Assembly (NCBI GenBank): GCA_021432605.1
Contig: MU271157.1
Coordinates: 248,001 to 312,000 of the forward strand
Direction: 5' to 3'
From: Coniochaeta sp. PMI_546
Lineage: Eukaryota; Ascomycota; Sordariomycetes; Coniochaetales; Coniochaetaceae
Length of the DNA: 64,000 bases
In this document: in pieces, positions 33,735-46,062 of the stretch
Layout: every line of letters begins with the position of its first letter
How positions within the stretch are numbered: the stretch's first letter is position 1
Translations under genes and position numbers: made by a program
Notes under the pieces: generated by a model
Seen by the model: only the letters and a program-made list of their open reading frames with translations
What the model was told of the DNA's origin: nothing
Databases searched by the model: none

Positions 33735-36700
33735 ATGTATCGGACCCTTTTGTCTCTGGCAGCCGTGGCGGCATTGTCCCTCATTGGCAATGTTCAGGCA
33801 AAGGCGGTATTCGCACACTATATGGTATGACGACTTGGAAACCTTCGACCATGTCATACCGGTACTGGCGGCGAAGAACCTTATTTTATTGACCCCCCTC
33901 TAGGTCGGCACCACCACTGAAGACCATATTCATCAAGACATCGACAATGCCAAGAAGATTGGGTAAGTAGGCTCTAGCTTCCAACACTTCCAGGCCGTAT
34001 GCTTACTGGAGCTCTGACTCGCCATAAAATAGGCTCGATGGCTTTGCTTTGAACATCGCGGACCAGGTGCCCCTTTCGTTGCTGATGCAATGTCTTCCAT
34101 GTTTGGCTACGCAGCGTATGTGGGAAACTTCAAGCTTTACATCTCTATGGACCTCTACGCATATGGGGATGGATGTTTCAAGGCGAATCGCAAGTGTTAC
34201 GGAGTCAGTACCATACATGTTGTCCTCTTTCTTACTTCAGGACACCCTGACTGATTCATGTCAGATGTTCGATTATCATGGACTTTTGTCGCAATACCTC
34301 ACGCATCCAGCATGGTACACAGACACACCCAATGGCCACCCGATGGTGTCCACATTTTCCAGTGGTGGTTTCGTTTGGCAAAACTTCAGCGGTAGAGTTC
34401 ATCGCCTCATCCGTATCCTATCGCCAAGGCATGACCTGACACTGATGTTGCTTCACAGACTGGAGACAACAGCTTCCTGTTCCCATATACTTCATTCCTG
34501 ATATTGATGACACCAATGGCTACTACGGTAGCTCTGATGCATGGTGGTAAGCCTCACTGGCTTGTGGAGCCTACCTTTTGCCATGCCGCAATTTACTGAG
34601 AGTACTACTAGGTACTACTGGGGCAACATCACGGACGGCATCTTTAGCTGGGAGACTGCCTGGCCCGTATCATCTACCCGCCTTGGCTACGGTGGCTATT
34701 TTGCAGGAGACGTCGCTCCAGATGTACAAGTCATTGCCGCGGCCAAGTCCCACAACAATCACGGTTACATGATGGGCTTGAGCACGATCCAATACAAAAA
34801 CGCATATGGGGCTAATGTGTATCGGGCCGGCGAGCTTAATATGCCAAGAAGAATGGATAACATACTCAAGATGGCGATCCAGCCTGATTACATTCAAGTC
34901 CTTACTTGGGTAAGTAGGCTTTGCCGTCTCCCCGTCTCGCACGCTTATTGAATCTCATCGACAGAACGATTTCCCCGAGTCCCATAACATAGGTAAGTTT
35001 CCTTCCGAATGCTTGCCCGTTGCTTTTGCCCGGCATGTGGGCGGGAATCACTGAACTGTCAAAGGCAATAGCTGGCCCGAGCAGAACACCGATATCAGGC
35101 CACTAGTCTATGGTGGCCAATACAACTGGCCGCACACGGCCTGGCAAGGCATACACACCTCCTTCATCCGCACGTGGAAAGCCGGCGGCAAGGCTGCTGA
35201 CATGAGGCCCATCGCACAGCCTGTCGAGGGTGCGATGTGGTACAAGACCATTCTGCAGGGAGCCGCCTGCGGTGGCTCGGCCGACAAATTCTACAACAAG
35301 CCTGACAACTTCGAGACGGGCCAGGATGTCATCAACTACGCGCTTGTCGTGGATCCGAGCGCCGCTGGTCTTGTCGTCCGCTGTTATACCGACGGCCAGA
35401 AGCTTGATGTTGATCACCCTCTCGTCGCTGGGCTCAACTATGGGTCCTGTTCGTCAATCAAAGCCGGCACGCAGCGAATCAAGGTTGTTGACGGTTCCGG
35501 CAATGTGCACTTCTCGGCCAACGGCGTTGCTTGTACTGATCTAGGCTGCCCCCAGGGCTTCTACAACATGAACTATCAAGTCACCCCCGTTTTGCCTGGA
35601 GACAGTAACCCGGCATGCAAGGACTATCAGCTCGGGAGCTTCGACTCGTCGGGTAATTTTATACCTACTCACTTTAATGTACGTTCCTCCCAAACCCGCT
35701 TTTTGTATGCCCCCTAGAAGACAGCGTATGGGGCTGAATGGTGAAGATAGTACGACCCAGCCGGGCCCTGGCGGACCGTTCCCTGCAATCTGCCATCATC
35801 GACTCCGATAATTACAATCCCTGGTCCCGCAGACTGGGACAGATCGCTTGCCGACGACGCGTGGAACGACTTCAAATATTTCGAAAGTGGTGCCTCCCAC
35901 GATGATACCTACAAAAATTATAGCTTCAGCAGATTGTGCAGCGGGTTTTTTTACGGCCCTACGTTTTTCGAGTGCGGCAGCCTTGGTAACACCGACTGCA
36001 GTGGCACCATTGCCTGCGGCGTAGCACACGCCGTCAACGGACCCCCTACCACTGCTGCCGGGTGCGTATAAGCTGGCCCTGAGGCTGTTCCGTGTTCCGA
36101 AGTGAGTCTGACTCGAGCAATAACAGCGGCGTGATCTTGACTGGCATGGTCGGCATCCACAATATGTACCAAGCGCTATACGACGCATTGTTCACCGCCT
36201 CGGTGAGTATGATCTTCAACATCGGAAAGTTTTCCGAAACGTTTGCCCCCGTGTGGGACAGTTCGTTGTCGGCCGAAATTGGACTCGATGTCGTCAGTAC
36301 GGTGTTCGGTGTCGTGTCCGCGCCCTTCTGGGGGAAAAGTAAGCAACGCCATGCCGTCACTCACTGAGGAAAAGAATGTCTAAATGAGTCGGAGACTGTG
36401 ACTGCTAACAGCGTACTATCCTCTTAGTTTTTCCCGAGTTGCTCATCACCAAGGACGAGGTGACAAATCTGGTTACTAATGGCATCGGAATAGCTAAGGA
36501 TACGAAAGCAAGTGATATGTAAGTTCCCAAGCTCCATGCCCGACTCGCCAACGACGACATGCTCACGCTTTGATGAAGCGGTCTCGAGACGTTGCAGACG
36601 CAGAATGACATCACAAGCTTTCTGGGGGACACAATCCAGACCATGAAGAACTTGACCATGGTCCGGCTTCGCAATATTTTCAACGGAAGCGACGCCTCGA

Positions 36701-37640
36701 TGGGCGAGCTCTACAAGCTTATTGACCACTGCGCGGCGATTCAAGGCGCGCAGGGTGTCGAATCGGCGCGTGACGCTGCGGTGCCGCTGCTAGAGCAGGC
36801 ACTTTGGGTCTACATGATCCCAGTGGCTTGGAAAAGGTCGTCGAAGGGGGATTCGGTGAGCCCCCATCCGCCTTATCAAACCTGTGACTTACTAACCACT
36901 TCCCTTTCTCACTTCTCAGCCATTTATAGCGTAAGCCTTTGCCCCTGCGCTTTGTCTAACTTGAATTTTGTGTGCTATACTGACCATGATGTCCCGGCAG
37001 CACCAGTGAAGGTGTTCCGCAGGACAAAGGGTCCGCCGGATGTGATGGTGTAGGTCTAAGTCCCGCCTTTGAGGATGTCAAGTCAACCGCCGTGCTAATG
37101 GCGGGACATTACTGCAGTGGGATCCCACCAAAACCGGCCTAAGCGCGACGCTGAGCCACGACGACGGCATTCAGAACTTTGTTTGCTCGCCGTCGTTGGA
37201 GCCGTACTGGATCTCCAGCGTTTCGACTTCAAGAGGCTTGTGCGTACCTCCCATGGCAAATTGTCTCTCCGTTGATTTTGGAACGCTCCCTGGTATCTCG
37301 AAGCTCGGCGGGAGCGGCTTCGAGAGCAAGTGGGACGGCATCACGCGCGATCAGCTGGTGAACAAGTACGTGTCGCTTTTCCCGATTGCCCAAACCCCTG
37401 TCCCATGATGGGCTAACACGATGATCTTCCGCCTCCTATAGCGCCGTCAACGCTTGGAAGGCCAACGGCAAGAAGAATGGCTGGGCAAAGACGAATGCAT
37501 ACGACCCAAAGTCAGTCCAAGATATCATCAACCAAGGGTTGAATGCTCCGGGACTGGTGAACATTCCGGTATGCAGCTTCGCGGAAGCCTATAACAACGC
37601 CCGACAAAAGATCGTTACGCCCAACTATCCTTGCACTTGA
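33735..37640 (+). CDS. Secreted GH71 alpha-1,3-glucanase with C-terminal extension; one-base frameshift
   Basis: Starts with a signal peptide (MYRTLLSLAAVAALSLIGNVQA) followed at once by KAVFAHYM, the usual first strand of GH71 mutanases. Later landmarks, joined over many short introns: VGTTTEDHIHQDID, LDGFALNIAD, FKLYISMDLYAYGDG, NGHPMVSTFSSGGF, IYFIPDIDD, DGIFSWETAWP, HNIGNSWPEQN and GGQYNWPHTAWQG. GH71 enzymes cleave alpha-1,3-glucan of fungal walls. From about 35760 a Cys-rich stretch and a helical extension of about 400 codons follow, ending VTPNYPCT at 37640; I do not recognise this module. Near 34067, between IAD and APFV, one base is missing (GACCAGG where the family needs one more base), so the frame breaks. 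All other parts look sound. This is either a fresh lesion or a sequencing error. Confidence 0.75.
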
Positions 37641-38460
37641 GAGTACGGTCGTTGCTCCTGGCACCACTCTGACAGCACTCATTGCAGGGGCCGTTCGGGA
37701 CTCGATTTCTCTCTTTTGGTTGCCGTTGAGGACTATGTCATGGTAGAAAGAAGATGAACGTGTTGAGGCTGGGAGTTGAGACACGACACGACGTCGTCGG
37801 CTAGGTCAGAAACATGAAACTTCGCCTCGGACATTATAGCAAGAAACCGCGGTTGTTTCCAATACCGTGGAATGATACTTACGATTGTCGATATCTACTG
37901 TTTTTGAGAGTTGGGTCAGCATATCAACTAAGCAAAAGAAATAAGCAACTGGTTCATGCAGTTGGACACCCATAGGCTTGCTGCTGTGCAGTGTCAAGAT
38001 CAGGCAATGGAAGCATGTTGAGGTCCAGGGATCGATGGAAAGCAATTCAGCTCCTAGAATGGTTTGACACTCACCGTCCTGACACACCTGTGTAAGATTT
38101 CAGCACTTTTGCCCCGGTTCCCTTCAGCTTGCTCCTGTCTGCAGATATCTGCAAGCCTTCCATTGCCGCCTGGCTGGAGGGGGCTGTTCCATGCACGGCG
38201 ACTGTCTCATCACTTATTCGACCAATCATCGCATGATATGGCCCTCAGCCGCAAAGTGTCGAGCCTAAGGTCAGGGAGACCCGCGTTGGCTGCCGATGTT
38301 ACAAGTCATGCAGCCGGTGGCACGCATATAATCCCGCTACGAGAATGACGCTCCGGTGGCCTGGCAGACAGAGATGTCATTCGAGTTGTTGACCTTTGCT
38401 CACCGCGGCGGGTCTTCCTAAGTCTAAATCCAATTGCCGTATGAATCCCTTCAGTTGACA
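37641..38460. other. Intergenic, no gene seen
   Basis: 820 bp between the GH71 gene and the ankyrin gene, with short motif-free frames only. Confidence 0.6.
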
Positions 38461-40699
38461 ATGGACCCGCTCTCGATCACGGCCGGTGTGGTGGGCATCT
38501 TAGACAGCGTCTCAAGGCTGAATAGTGCAATCTCTCAGTTCAGGGACGACTATCAACTCGCGGATGAGGATATGTGCACCGCTCGAAAGCATGCACTGCT
38601 GCTCCGGGAGGAAATCACGGCGCTAGGTTCGCGAAAACAGGCCGTACCATCGCCATTTGAGAATACTGCCAAGCGCCAGACCCATCATGAGCCCGAGCAA
38701 CAAGCCACGGACGAATCTTCGCTGGAGAAGGCGATTTCAATCGCAGGCAGTCTCCTCTCCGATATAGAAACCGCTTTCCCCCTACGCCCGGAGCCACACA
38801 CGTGGAAGAGCAAGGCGAGATGGGCGCTTAAGGACAAGAAACTCATGGAGCAATTGCAAGACCGGCTTCAGTCCGTCGAGAGTACGCTTCAAGGGATCGT
38901 GTCGATGGAACAACTGTAAGTTACATGTCATTCTTTCGCCACAGTCGGGAAGAGCCTGATCAATGACAATGTCTGTGCCTTCAGGCGAATCAGTCGGGTC
39001 ATTTACAAGATCCTGCTTCAACAACAAGCCACCTTGGACAAAATCGAAAGGGGCGATATTCTCGGCCAGCAGGTCATCCAGATGGCAGTGATCAACCAAG
39101 CTGACTCGAAGTTGGCGCCGACGGTGCTTCAAGCACGGCTATCCGAGATCGAGCAGGGATACTTGAAGGAGCAGTATTCAGACTCAATTCCGGCCTCACG
39201 GACAATCACGCAACCAACGAAGCTACTACCCCGGACGACCCGATTCGACTGGTGGGGGTTCTCCGCGCAGCTTGACACGCTGCCCGGTCCCAGAGGGACA
39301 AACTACCGGGCGGCCGTGCACGTGTCCCTCCTCGGCAGGAGGTACTCTGTTCAACTACGCTTGTCCAGCCCGAGCTTCCCGTTGATTCTCGGCCGAACGC
39401 TGCACGTCAGCAACATTGTTCCCGAAACCTCAGACATGGTGATCGCTTGCAAGACGGGGGACTTTGACCGAGCTCTGAGCTTGCTAACGAGCCATGCAGC
39501 ACGCGGAAGCGACGTTACGGCCTCGGGATGGCCCATGCTTGATGTCAGTGATGCCATCATCTAGTCTAGTCTAGTTCACGCGCTTGTTTTTGTGCTCGAG
39601 TTAACATCCATAGGTAGTTGGCCATCGAGAGTGGTTCTACTAGACTTGTCCGCTTACTTCTCGAATATGGAGCGAACCCCGATATTGGTTACGTGGAATA
39701 CAACATGTGAGTTAGCCTGTTAATTGATGGAGAAACTTGATCTTCCGCTTGCCGTGACTAGGCTCTCGGGGAGCAATGTCAGCTGATAGACTGCGAATCA
39801 GGACCGCTTTACAATCCTGTTTTCTCCGCCATAAACTCGACATGGCGAGGGTTCTACTCAGCAAAGGTGCAGACATTGAGCATGTCGACAGTGACGGCTA
39901 TTCGGTACTTTCGTACCTTTGGGTTGTCGATGGGCAGCTCCAGCACTCGGGCGACTTCATGCGCCTACTGTTGTCCAATGGCTTCTCCGAGGTCAATGCA
40001 TGTGACGAGCGTGGGTGGACGGCCTTCCACCGGGCCGCGGCCATCGGCACGGCAGAGGACGTTGGATACTTCCTGCGCCTCGGCGCGTCGCTTGATCTGC
40101 GGGCTGAGTGGTACGGGTGGACCGCGCTCTTCTTCGCTGCGTCGCACGATAATGTCCAGACGTTTCAGACCATCGTAAAGCATTCGGGGCCCGGCGTGTA
40201 CGACTCTCTAGACGGGGACGGCTGGAGTATCCTCCACTGCTGCGTGTATTTTGGTGCACCGCATGTGATGAGGTTGGTGCTCCGCAGCGGCATTGATGTG
40301 AACCAGAAGTCGTTGCCTGCGCCGTTACCGGAAGACCCGGGGTTGTCATACAAAGAGCTGACCGCCGCCGATATTGCGCTGTATATCGGCCCAAATAGGT
40401 ACAAGATGTTCATGGACGCCCTGACTGACACGGGCCGGGACGTTGATCTTACCGGCGACGAGGTGTTTTGGGACGCGACTGGCGATGATATGTCACACGA
40501 GGGTGGCAGGAAGGGCCTAATATACGGCGTCGAGGATGTCGTCGATAGATGGACGCTTTTGCACTGGGCATCCTATAACGGCTCGCCCAAGGTCAAGAGG
40601 TTGCTCCTGCTGAAGGGGGCAGACCCAGAGCACCTGGATGCCATTATCCTGGAGGATAACCCGACGACATTGCCGACAAGCCGTTTTGATGCGAGATGA
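38461..40699 (+). CDS. Ankyrin-repeat protein with fungal STAND-type N-terminal domain
   Basis: Four exons (38461-38915, 38985-39543, 39618-39706, 39802-40699) give 666 aa. It begins MDPLSITAGVVGILDSVSRL, the typical start of the N-terminal domain of fungal STAND/HeLo-like proteins, followed by predicted helices (DRLQSVESTLQGIVSMEQL). A mid segment (RTTRFDWWGFSAQL) leads to a C-terminal ankyrin region with repeats such as LAIESGSTRLVRLLLEYGA, MARVLLSKGADIEHVDSDG, GWTAFHRAAAIGTAEDV, YGWTALFFAASHDNVQTF, GWSILHCCVYFGAPHVMRLV and RWTLLHWASYNGSPKVKRLL. There is no NACHT/NB-ARC P-loop, so this is the short ankyrin form. Family members are linked to fungal self/non-self responses, but this type is mostly uncharacterised. 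The third intron uses the acceptor at 39801; nearer acceptors break the frame. Confidence 0.85.
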
Positions 40700-41353
40700 A
40701 CTTATTCGTTCAGACGTGTGTGGCGAAAGCAACAGAGCAATCACGAACATTAGGCACTCCACAAGATGCAAGAGCGTAGACCGATGGTTGTCGCATGACT
40801 TGCCACAGCGCTCGCTTTATGACAAACCCACGTAGCGCGACCTAGTCAAAACACGTCGTCAGGACTCGAGCTGCCATGCCTTCCGCCACTGCAACCTTCT
40901 TCATATTCGGACAGGAGCTCAGTTGCAGCAGCACAAGCTGCCGCATTGCGTCTTCTAGCTCTGTTGATGCAGAGCTGTCTGATGCACAAAGGCAGGCAGA
41001 CTTGTTGAAGTCTCTTTTGGTAAAGTCTGTGGTCGCTCTACAACTTACCTCATAAGATACTGATATAAAAAAGGGAATACAAGCGGACAGCAAGAACCAG
41101 GCGCTCTTCCTAAGATGAAATCAAATAAAAAATAAAGCCTGTTTCGGCTTCTTGCGCTGCGGGAGCCGAAAGCGCAAAGGGCTCAGCAATGGGCACCCGT
41201 CAAGGCAGATTTTTCTGGTATTGGCAGTGCAGCAGAGCTAGAATTTTTCAGATGTTGTGGAAACCCTTGCAAGCAACAAATAATTACCCCTTCTCAGCAC
41301 AGTTTCTGTCGCCTTACACTGTATCTCTCGTGCGGGGTAAGAATCGAATCAGT
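40700..41353. other. Intergenic, no gene seen
   Basis: The open frame of the GNAT gene extends back to a further ATG at 41189, which would add 55 residues, but the added part is not family-like. No other coding signal is present. Confidence 0.55.
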
Positions 41354-41860
41354 ATGGCTGCCTGGCGCAAAATGACAAAAGATGATATCCCCGACCTCCT
41401 GCGAGTTGCTGATCAAGTCCACCCTGACCTGCCGGAGAGCGACGTCGTCTTCATCGAGCGGGTGAAGCTCTTCCCAGAAGGCTGCCTGATGCTCGTGGAT
41501 GGCGATAAGGTCTGCGGCTACGCCGTCTCGCACCCGATCCGCCAGCACCAGCCGCCAGCGCTTGACAGCCTGCTCGGCGAGATTACTCGGGACGCAGACC
41601 AGTACTACATCCACGACGTCGCCATCCTACCTGAATACCGCGGACGAGGTCTCGCCGCCGAGGGCATTCGCAGACTCCTCGAGGTCGCCACTCCCTACCC
41701 AACAACTTGCCTCGTCTCCGTCTACGGCACGGCGCCGTTCTGGGCCCGCTTCGGCTTTGCGCCTGAGCCTGTCGATGCCGTTCTGTCGGAGAAATTGCGC
41801 AACTACGGTGACGATGCCACTTACATGTTGCGAAGGAACAATGATGTCAAACGGACATAG
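41354..41860 (+). CDS. GNAT-family N-acetyltransferase
   Basis: A single-exon gene of 168 aa, a usual length for a lone GNAT domain. Seen: an N-terminal strand and helix (WRKMTKDDIPDLLRVADQVH), a GYAVSHPI beta-strand, YYIHDVAILPEYRGRGLAAEGIRRLLE containing the acetyl-CoA loop Q/R-x-x-G-x-G/A (R-G-R-G-L-A) on motif A, and CLVSVYGTAPFWARFGF, the typical motif B with its aromatic pair. It transfers acetyl from acetyl-CoA to an amine; the acceptor is unknown. I chose 41354 as start because it gives the standard beginning of the domain. The upstream ATG at 41189 would add a basic and aromatic leader and might be a targeting peptide, which cannot be decided here. Confidence 0.88.
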   Translation: MAAWRKMTKDDIPDLLRVADQVHPDLPESDVVFIERVKLFPEGCLMLVDGDKVCGYAVSHPIRQHQPPALDSLLGEITRDADQYYIHDVAILPEYRGRGLAAEGIRRLLEVATPYPTTCLVSVYGTAPFWARFGFAPEPVDAVLSEKLRNYGDDATYMLRRNNDVKRT

Positions 41861-42636
41861 CATGCAGTACGTACTCATGGCGTGAGGGCTGAGCACATAG
41901 ACACTGACATAAAAACAACACAAGAAAGCGGACCTGTCGAGATTTGCTAGCGATAGAGATCCGATATTGTCTTACCATGGACAGAGTCTGAGAGGCATCT
42001 ACGGGAAACTTAGTATGTTCGAAAATATTTTCGAGGAAACGCCACAGCTGCTCCTGTGTTCGGAATTATATGATAATTACTTTAGACTACTGTAGGTAGG
42101 TTACTTTTCAACAAAGTTGTTGCGTCGAACTATATTACACGGGCCTGCGCATTGCTCGTTCGACACACTAGCCAGATATTCTACATTTGACTTGGCCAGG
42201 CCTATAGGATGTGTGGTTGAACTTCACTTTGTACGAGTCCTATCATTTGCTAACCTCACGCATAAGACTCTGCCGTATCGAGAACGTCATGGGCCAGCAG
42301 TGGACTTTGTCCCCTGCCGAGATTCGAAACGTATCACCGCCTCTAGTAGGCTTGTCCTTAACACATCGGAGACAGCTTAGTGTACGTTAGCATCTAGACT
42401 ATAGAGGCGCCGACAGCCGCTCCTATGAGGATTCGACTTTTGATTTCTCCACATGCCTAGTTTAGATCGCACGCTTTCACGACTAGATATCTAGTGCATC
42501 TAGCACCAAACTTATTCCCGGACGCCTTCCAAGACACATACGCCCATCGCCGCTGTAATGGTGAACTGTTTACAAGCATTGTCACGACCTCAACTGTGCG
42601 CAACCTTGACTATCACGAGACTATTTACTATTCACC
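41861..42636. other. Intergenic, no gene seen
   Basis: 776 bp, A+T-rich in places. An 87-codon frame at 42117-42380 has no motif and no tRNA fold was found. Confidence 0.6.
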
Positions 42637-44627
42637 ATGGCGCAACCTATTCCCTTCACCCAAGTGAAGATATCATCCTCTTTTTGGGACTCGCACATCA
42701 AAGCGTCGCGTAAGGAGAGCTTACCTATCATCTTAAGCAAACTCAAATCATATGGCACCTGGGATGCGATGCGCATGAAGTGGAAGAAGGGCGACCCAGG
42801 TGTCACTCCCGACATCTTGTGGGACAGCGACGTCGGAAAGTACGTGGAAGCTGCGTCCTACGCCCTGTACCACGAGGAGAATCCGGAGATGGAAGCTGCA
42901 GTGAACGAGGGCATCGACATGATTATCGGTGCTCAACAAGGAGATGGCTATGTTGGCATATATCACACCCTTGTCGAGCCCGGCAAGCGGTGGTCAAGTC
43001 TGGCGCATAACCTGGAGCTATACGGAGGAGGCCATATTCTCGAAGCCGCCGTGACACGACACATTGCTCTGGGCTGTCCAAAAAATGACAAGTTTCTGGA
43101 CGCTATGAGGAAGTACGTCGACCTCATTATCGAGACATTCGGGCCAGGAGAGGGTCAGCGTCACGACTACCCCGGACACCAAGAGATAGAGCTGGCGCTC
43201 ATGCGACTGTACGAGGTCACCGGAGACCGCAGGTGCGTTGCCCTGACGCAGTACTTCATCGAGGAGCGCGGACGCACCGATGCTCCGCGCGAGGGGCACG
43301 CCTGGGACATTGCGGCACGGGCAAGAGGGGACGACCCGGATTTCTTCTTTCCCTACTACTGGCCTCGACCTCGGTGCTACTGGCACATGCAGGCGCATGC
43401 GCCGATCCGCGAGCAGAAAGAGATCGTGGGCCATTCCGTCCAGGCCATGTACTGGCTGTCTTCTGTCGTGGATGTGGCCCTGGCCACCGGCGAGCAGTCC
43501 TATTTGGACACGGTCGAGACGTTGTGGAAGGACATGGTCGATGCCAAGATGTACGTCACCGGCGGTATTGGCAGTGTGCACATCTACGAAGGGTTCGGTC
43601 CGCGGTACGACTTGCCTAACGAGACATCCTACGCCGAGACGTGTGCGGCAATCGGCATCATGTTCCTCACCCAGCGCATGCTCAAGGTAAGAGCCGACGC
43701 GGCGGTCGCCGACGTAATGGAACTGGCGGTGTATAATGCCCTGTTGGCTGGCCTCAGCCTTGACGGCAAGACATTCAATTACGACAACCCGATCGCCACT
43801 ATTGGATGCTCGCACAAGCGCAGCGAGTGGTTCAAGGTGTTCTGCTGCCCTTCGAACATCTGCCGGTTTTTGAACTCCATGGGAGGCTATCTCTACGGTA
43901 CGGATACTTTGAGATTCACCGTGCACAACTATGTTGGAGGCGAGGTGATGGTTGGACAGAGCACATGGGTGGTTGAGACGGAGTGGCCGTGGCACGGAAG
44001 GACTTCGCTTCGCGTTAAGGAACACTCCGAGCCTACCATCGTGAGGCTTCGAGTTCCTGGATGGGCTAAATCATACGAGGTATGCCACCTCCTTTTACCT
44101 AACTTGTCGACTGGCGAGATGCTAACTTGATTCAGATCCTGCTGAACGGAGTGCCAGTCGAGCACGAAGTCGTGGATGGTTACGCGAGCCTCCCTTCTTT
44201 AGCGTACGCACCGACAGACGTGATCAACTTCACCGCGGACATGGTCGCAGAGCATCTAGTGCCGCACCCACTCGTCCATCAGAACAGGGGATGTCTCGCA
44301 GTCCGTCGGGGTCCAATAGTCTATGCGCTGGAGAGTGTGGATCACCCCGACGTTCCTGATCTGCGGTTGGTGCGCATAGATGGCGCCGCTGCTCTGGAAC
44401 CGGCAGACATGAAGATACTGGACAAGCCGGTTGTCGGCATCCGAACGCGTGGTACTGTCATTGATGTACCGCCTGAGGAAAGGTCCAGCTTCAGCCAGGA
44501 AGACAAGGTCGCTAGGACGCATGGGGAGAAGCCAGTGGAGCTAGCATTCGTGCCTTACTTCGCCTGGGGTAACAGAGGGTTGGGCGACATGAGGGTCTGG
44601 ATCCCGAAGACGTCTCATCGCGGGTGA
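42637..44627 (+). CDS. GH127 beta-L-arabinofuranosidase (DUF1680)
   Basis: Two exons (42637-44079 and 44136-44627; branch GCTAAC) give 644 aa, a normal length for GH127. It starts in good context (ACCATGG) with MAQPIPFTQVKISSSFWDSH, as in the family. The known zinc-cysteine active site of the bifidobacterial enzyme HypBA1 is matched in spacing: E318 (acid/base candidate), then E334-T-C336 sixteen residues later, and C403-C404 in VFCCPSNICRF, the nucleophile/zinc pair. The C-terminal beta domain has YVGGEVMV, LRVPGWAKSYE and RRGPIVYALE. There is no signal peptide, so it probably acts inside the cell on small arabino-oligosaccharides. It lies 586 bp upstream of a sugar transporter on the same strand, fitting an import-and-hydrolyse pair. 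Confidence 0.92.
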
Positions 44628-44814
44628 TATTGAGTCATTACGGAGCAAGTTTGGATTAGTCTGAAAGGCAATGTGCGAACTAGCATTCCTTACTTGCCGG
44701 ATATCGGCTTCTCAGCGCCAATGACCTTGCTTCTTTGTCATAAACTGTAGTTAATGCGTTTTCGCTGCGGATCAAATGCTCCTCGTTATTCCCGACCGCC
44801 TGGTAGCGGCCACG

Positions 44815-45113
44815 CCCCGGTGCCAAGAAACCGGCAGTCTGGGTTCCTCCCCAATCCCCGCGCCGTCCCCGGATCAGCTGGCGAGCTAATGACAGAGATG
44901 GATCAGAAGGAAGCTCGTTGCTGGAGTGCGGCGTAGTATCTTGATTGGAGCGCATGGTGCTCTCACTAGCCCGCCTCACGACACCAGGTTCGCGCCATCG
45001 CCATGCACGCGACCCCGTGTGACCCCAGCTCCTTAGCCTTGTTCAGATCCAACAGTCTGGATTGCAACCTGGGGACCACTACTCGAAATCTGGAGAGGCT
45101 CTGGGGTTATAAA
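44815..45113 (+). promoter_or_regulatory. CreA/Cre1-type sites and TATA box before the sugar transporter
   Basis: Six SYGGGG sites on either strand lie at 44815, 44856, 44867, 45023, 45069 and 45101, where under one is expected by chance in this length. CreA/Cre1 binds SYGGRG and represses sugar-use genes on glucose. TATAAA at 45108-45113 lies about 100 bp before the ATG at 45213. This suggests carbon catabolite repression of the transporter and possibly also of downstream read-through. Confidence 0.55.
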
Positions 45114-46062
45114 GAGCGTGACTCGGTGAATCGGAGACGGTTACACAGATGACCATCTGTGGGATCACATCCAACTCCACGCATTCATCTCCTTGTAGGA
45201 CACACCGCCAAGATGCATTTAGAAATCACGTCGGGTAGCTTCTGGTTCATGGTGTTGTGCGCCGGTGTGGCTGGTGTCTCTGGTTTGATGTTTGGATATG
45301 ACAGCGGTAAGTGACTCCATTGGCCTTCGTCCTCTACAGCGGCGTCCCATACAGCCATGGATCGTTACTGACCCAGATCCCAGGTATTATCACCGACACA
45401 ATTGCCCAGGAACTGTTCCTCGCATACTTCGAGAATCCAAGCGCGTCCCTGATCGGATGCGTCGTCGCTATGCTGCAGGCCGGTGCGGCCGTCGGCGCTG
45501 GCATCGCAGCCCCCATGAACGACGCTTGGGGCCGAAAGAAGGCAATGATGGTGGGAGCAGCTTGCGGTGTGATCGGCGCAGCACTCCAGGCTGGTGCAGT
45601 CCACACTGCCATGCTTATAGTTGGTCGGCTGATCATTGGTCTCGGAGTTGGCATCCTGACGATGGTGAGCACCAAACAGATCCAGACGAAGAAGTAACAC
45701 GCTGACCCCCTGCTGCATAGGTTGTCCCGATCTACCAGGCTGAGATTGCTCCGCCCAACGCCAGAGCTTTCATCATGAGTATCGAGTCTATCATGACCGC
45801 CTTCGGCTATGTCATTGCCAACTGGGTTGGATACGGCTCCTCGTTCTCCAAAACCTCCTTCCAGTGGCGTTTCCCCCTCTCGATGCAGGTCGTCTTCGCT
45901 CTCATCATTCTCTTGGCCACCCCATTCCTGCCAGGTACGCATGACAAGACCTACCAATTACTCTTGCAGCAAGCACCATACTGACAGACAACTACAGAAT
46001 CGCCTCGCTGGTTGATTGAGCGAGGAGAATACAATCATGCCTTCGAACTCGTCAAGAAGTTA

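Noticed and set aside
42290-42365. GATTCGAA suggestive of a tRNA T-loop
   Set aside because: No acceptor, D or anticodon stems could be drawn on either strand; a similar string near 33,130 fails too.
43018-44025. 335-codon open frame on the minus strand inside the GH127 gene
   Set aside because: Antisense shadow of a conserved exon, no recognisable domain.
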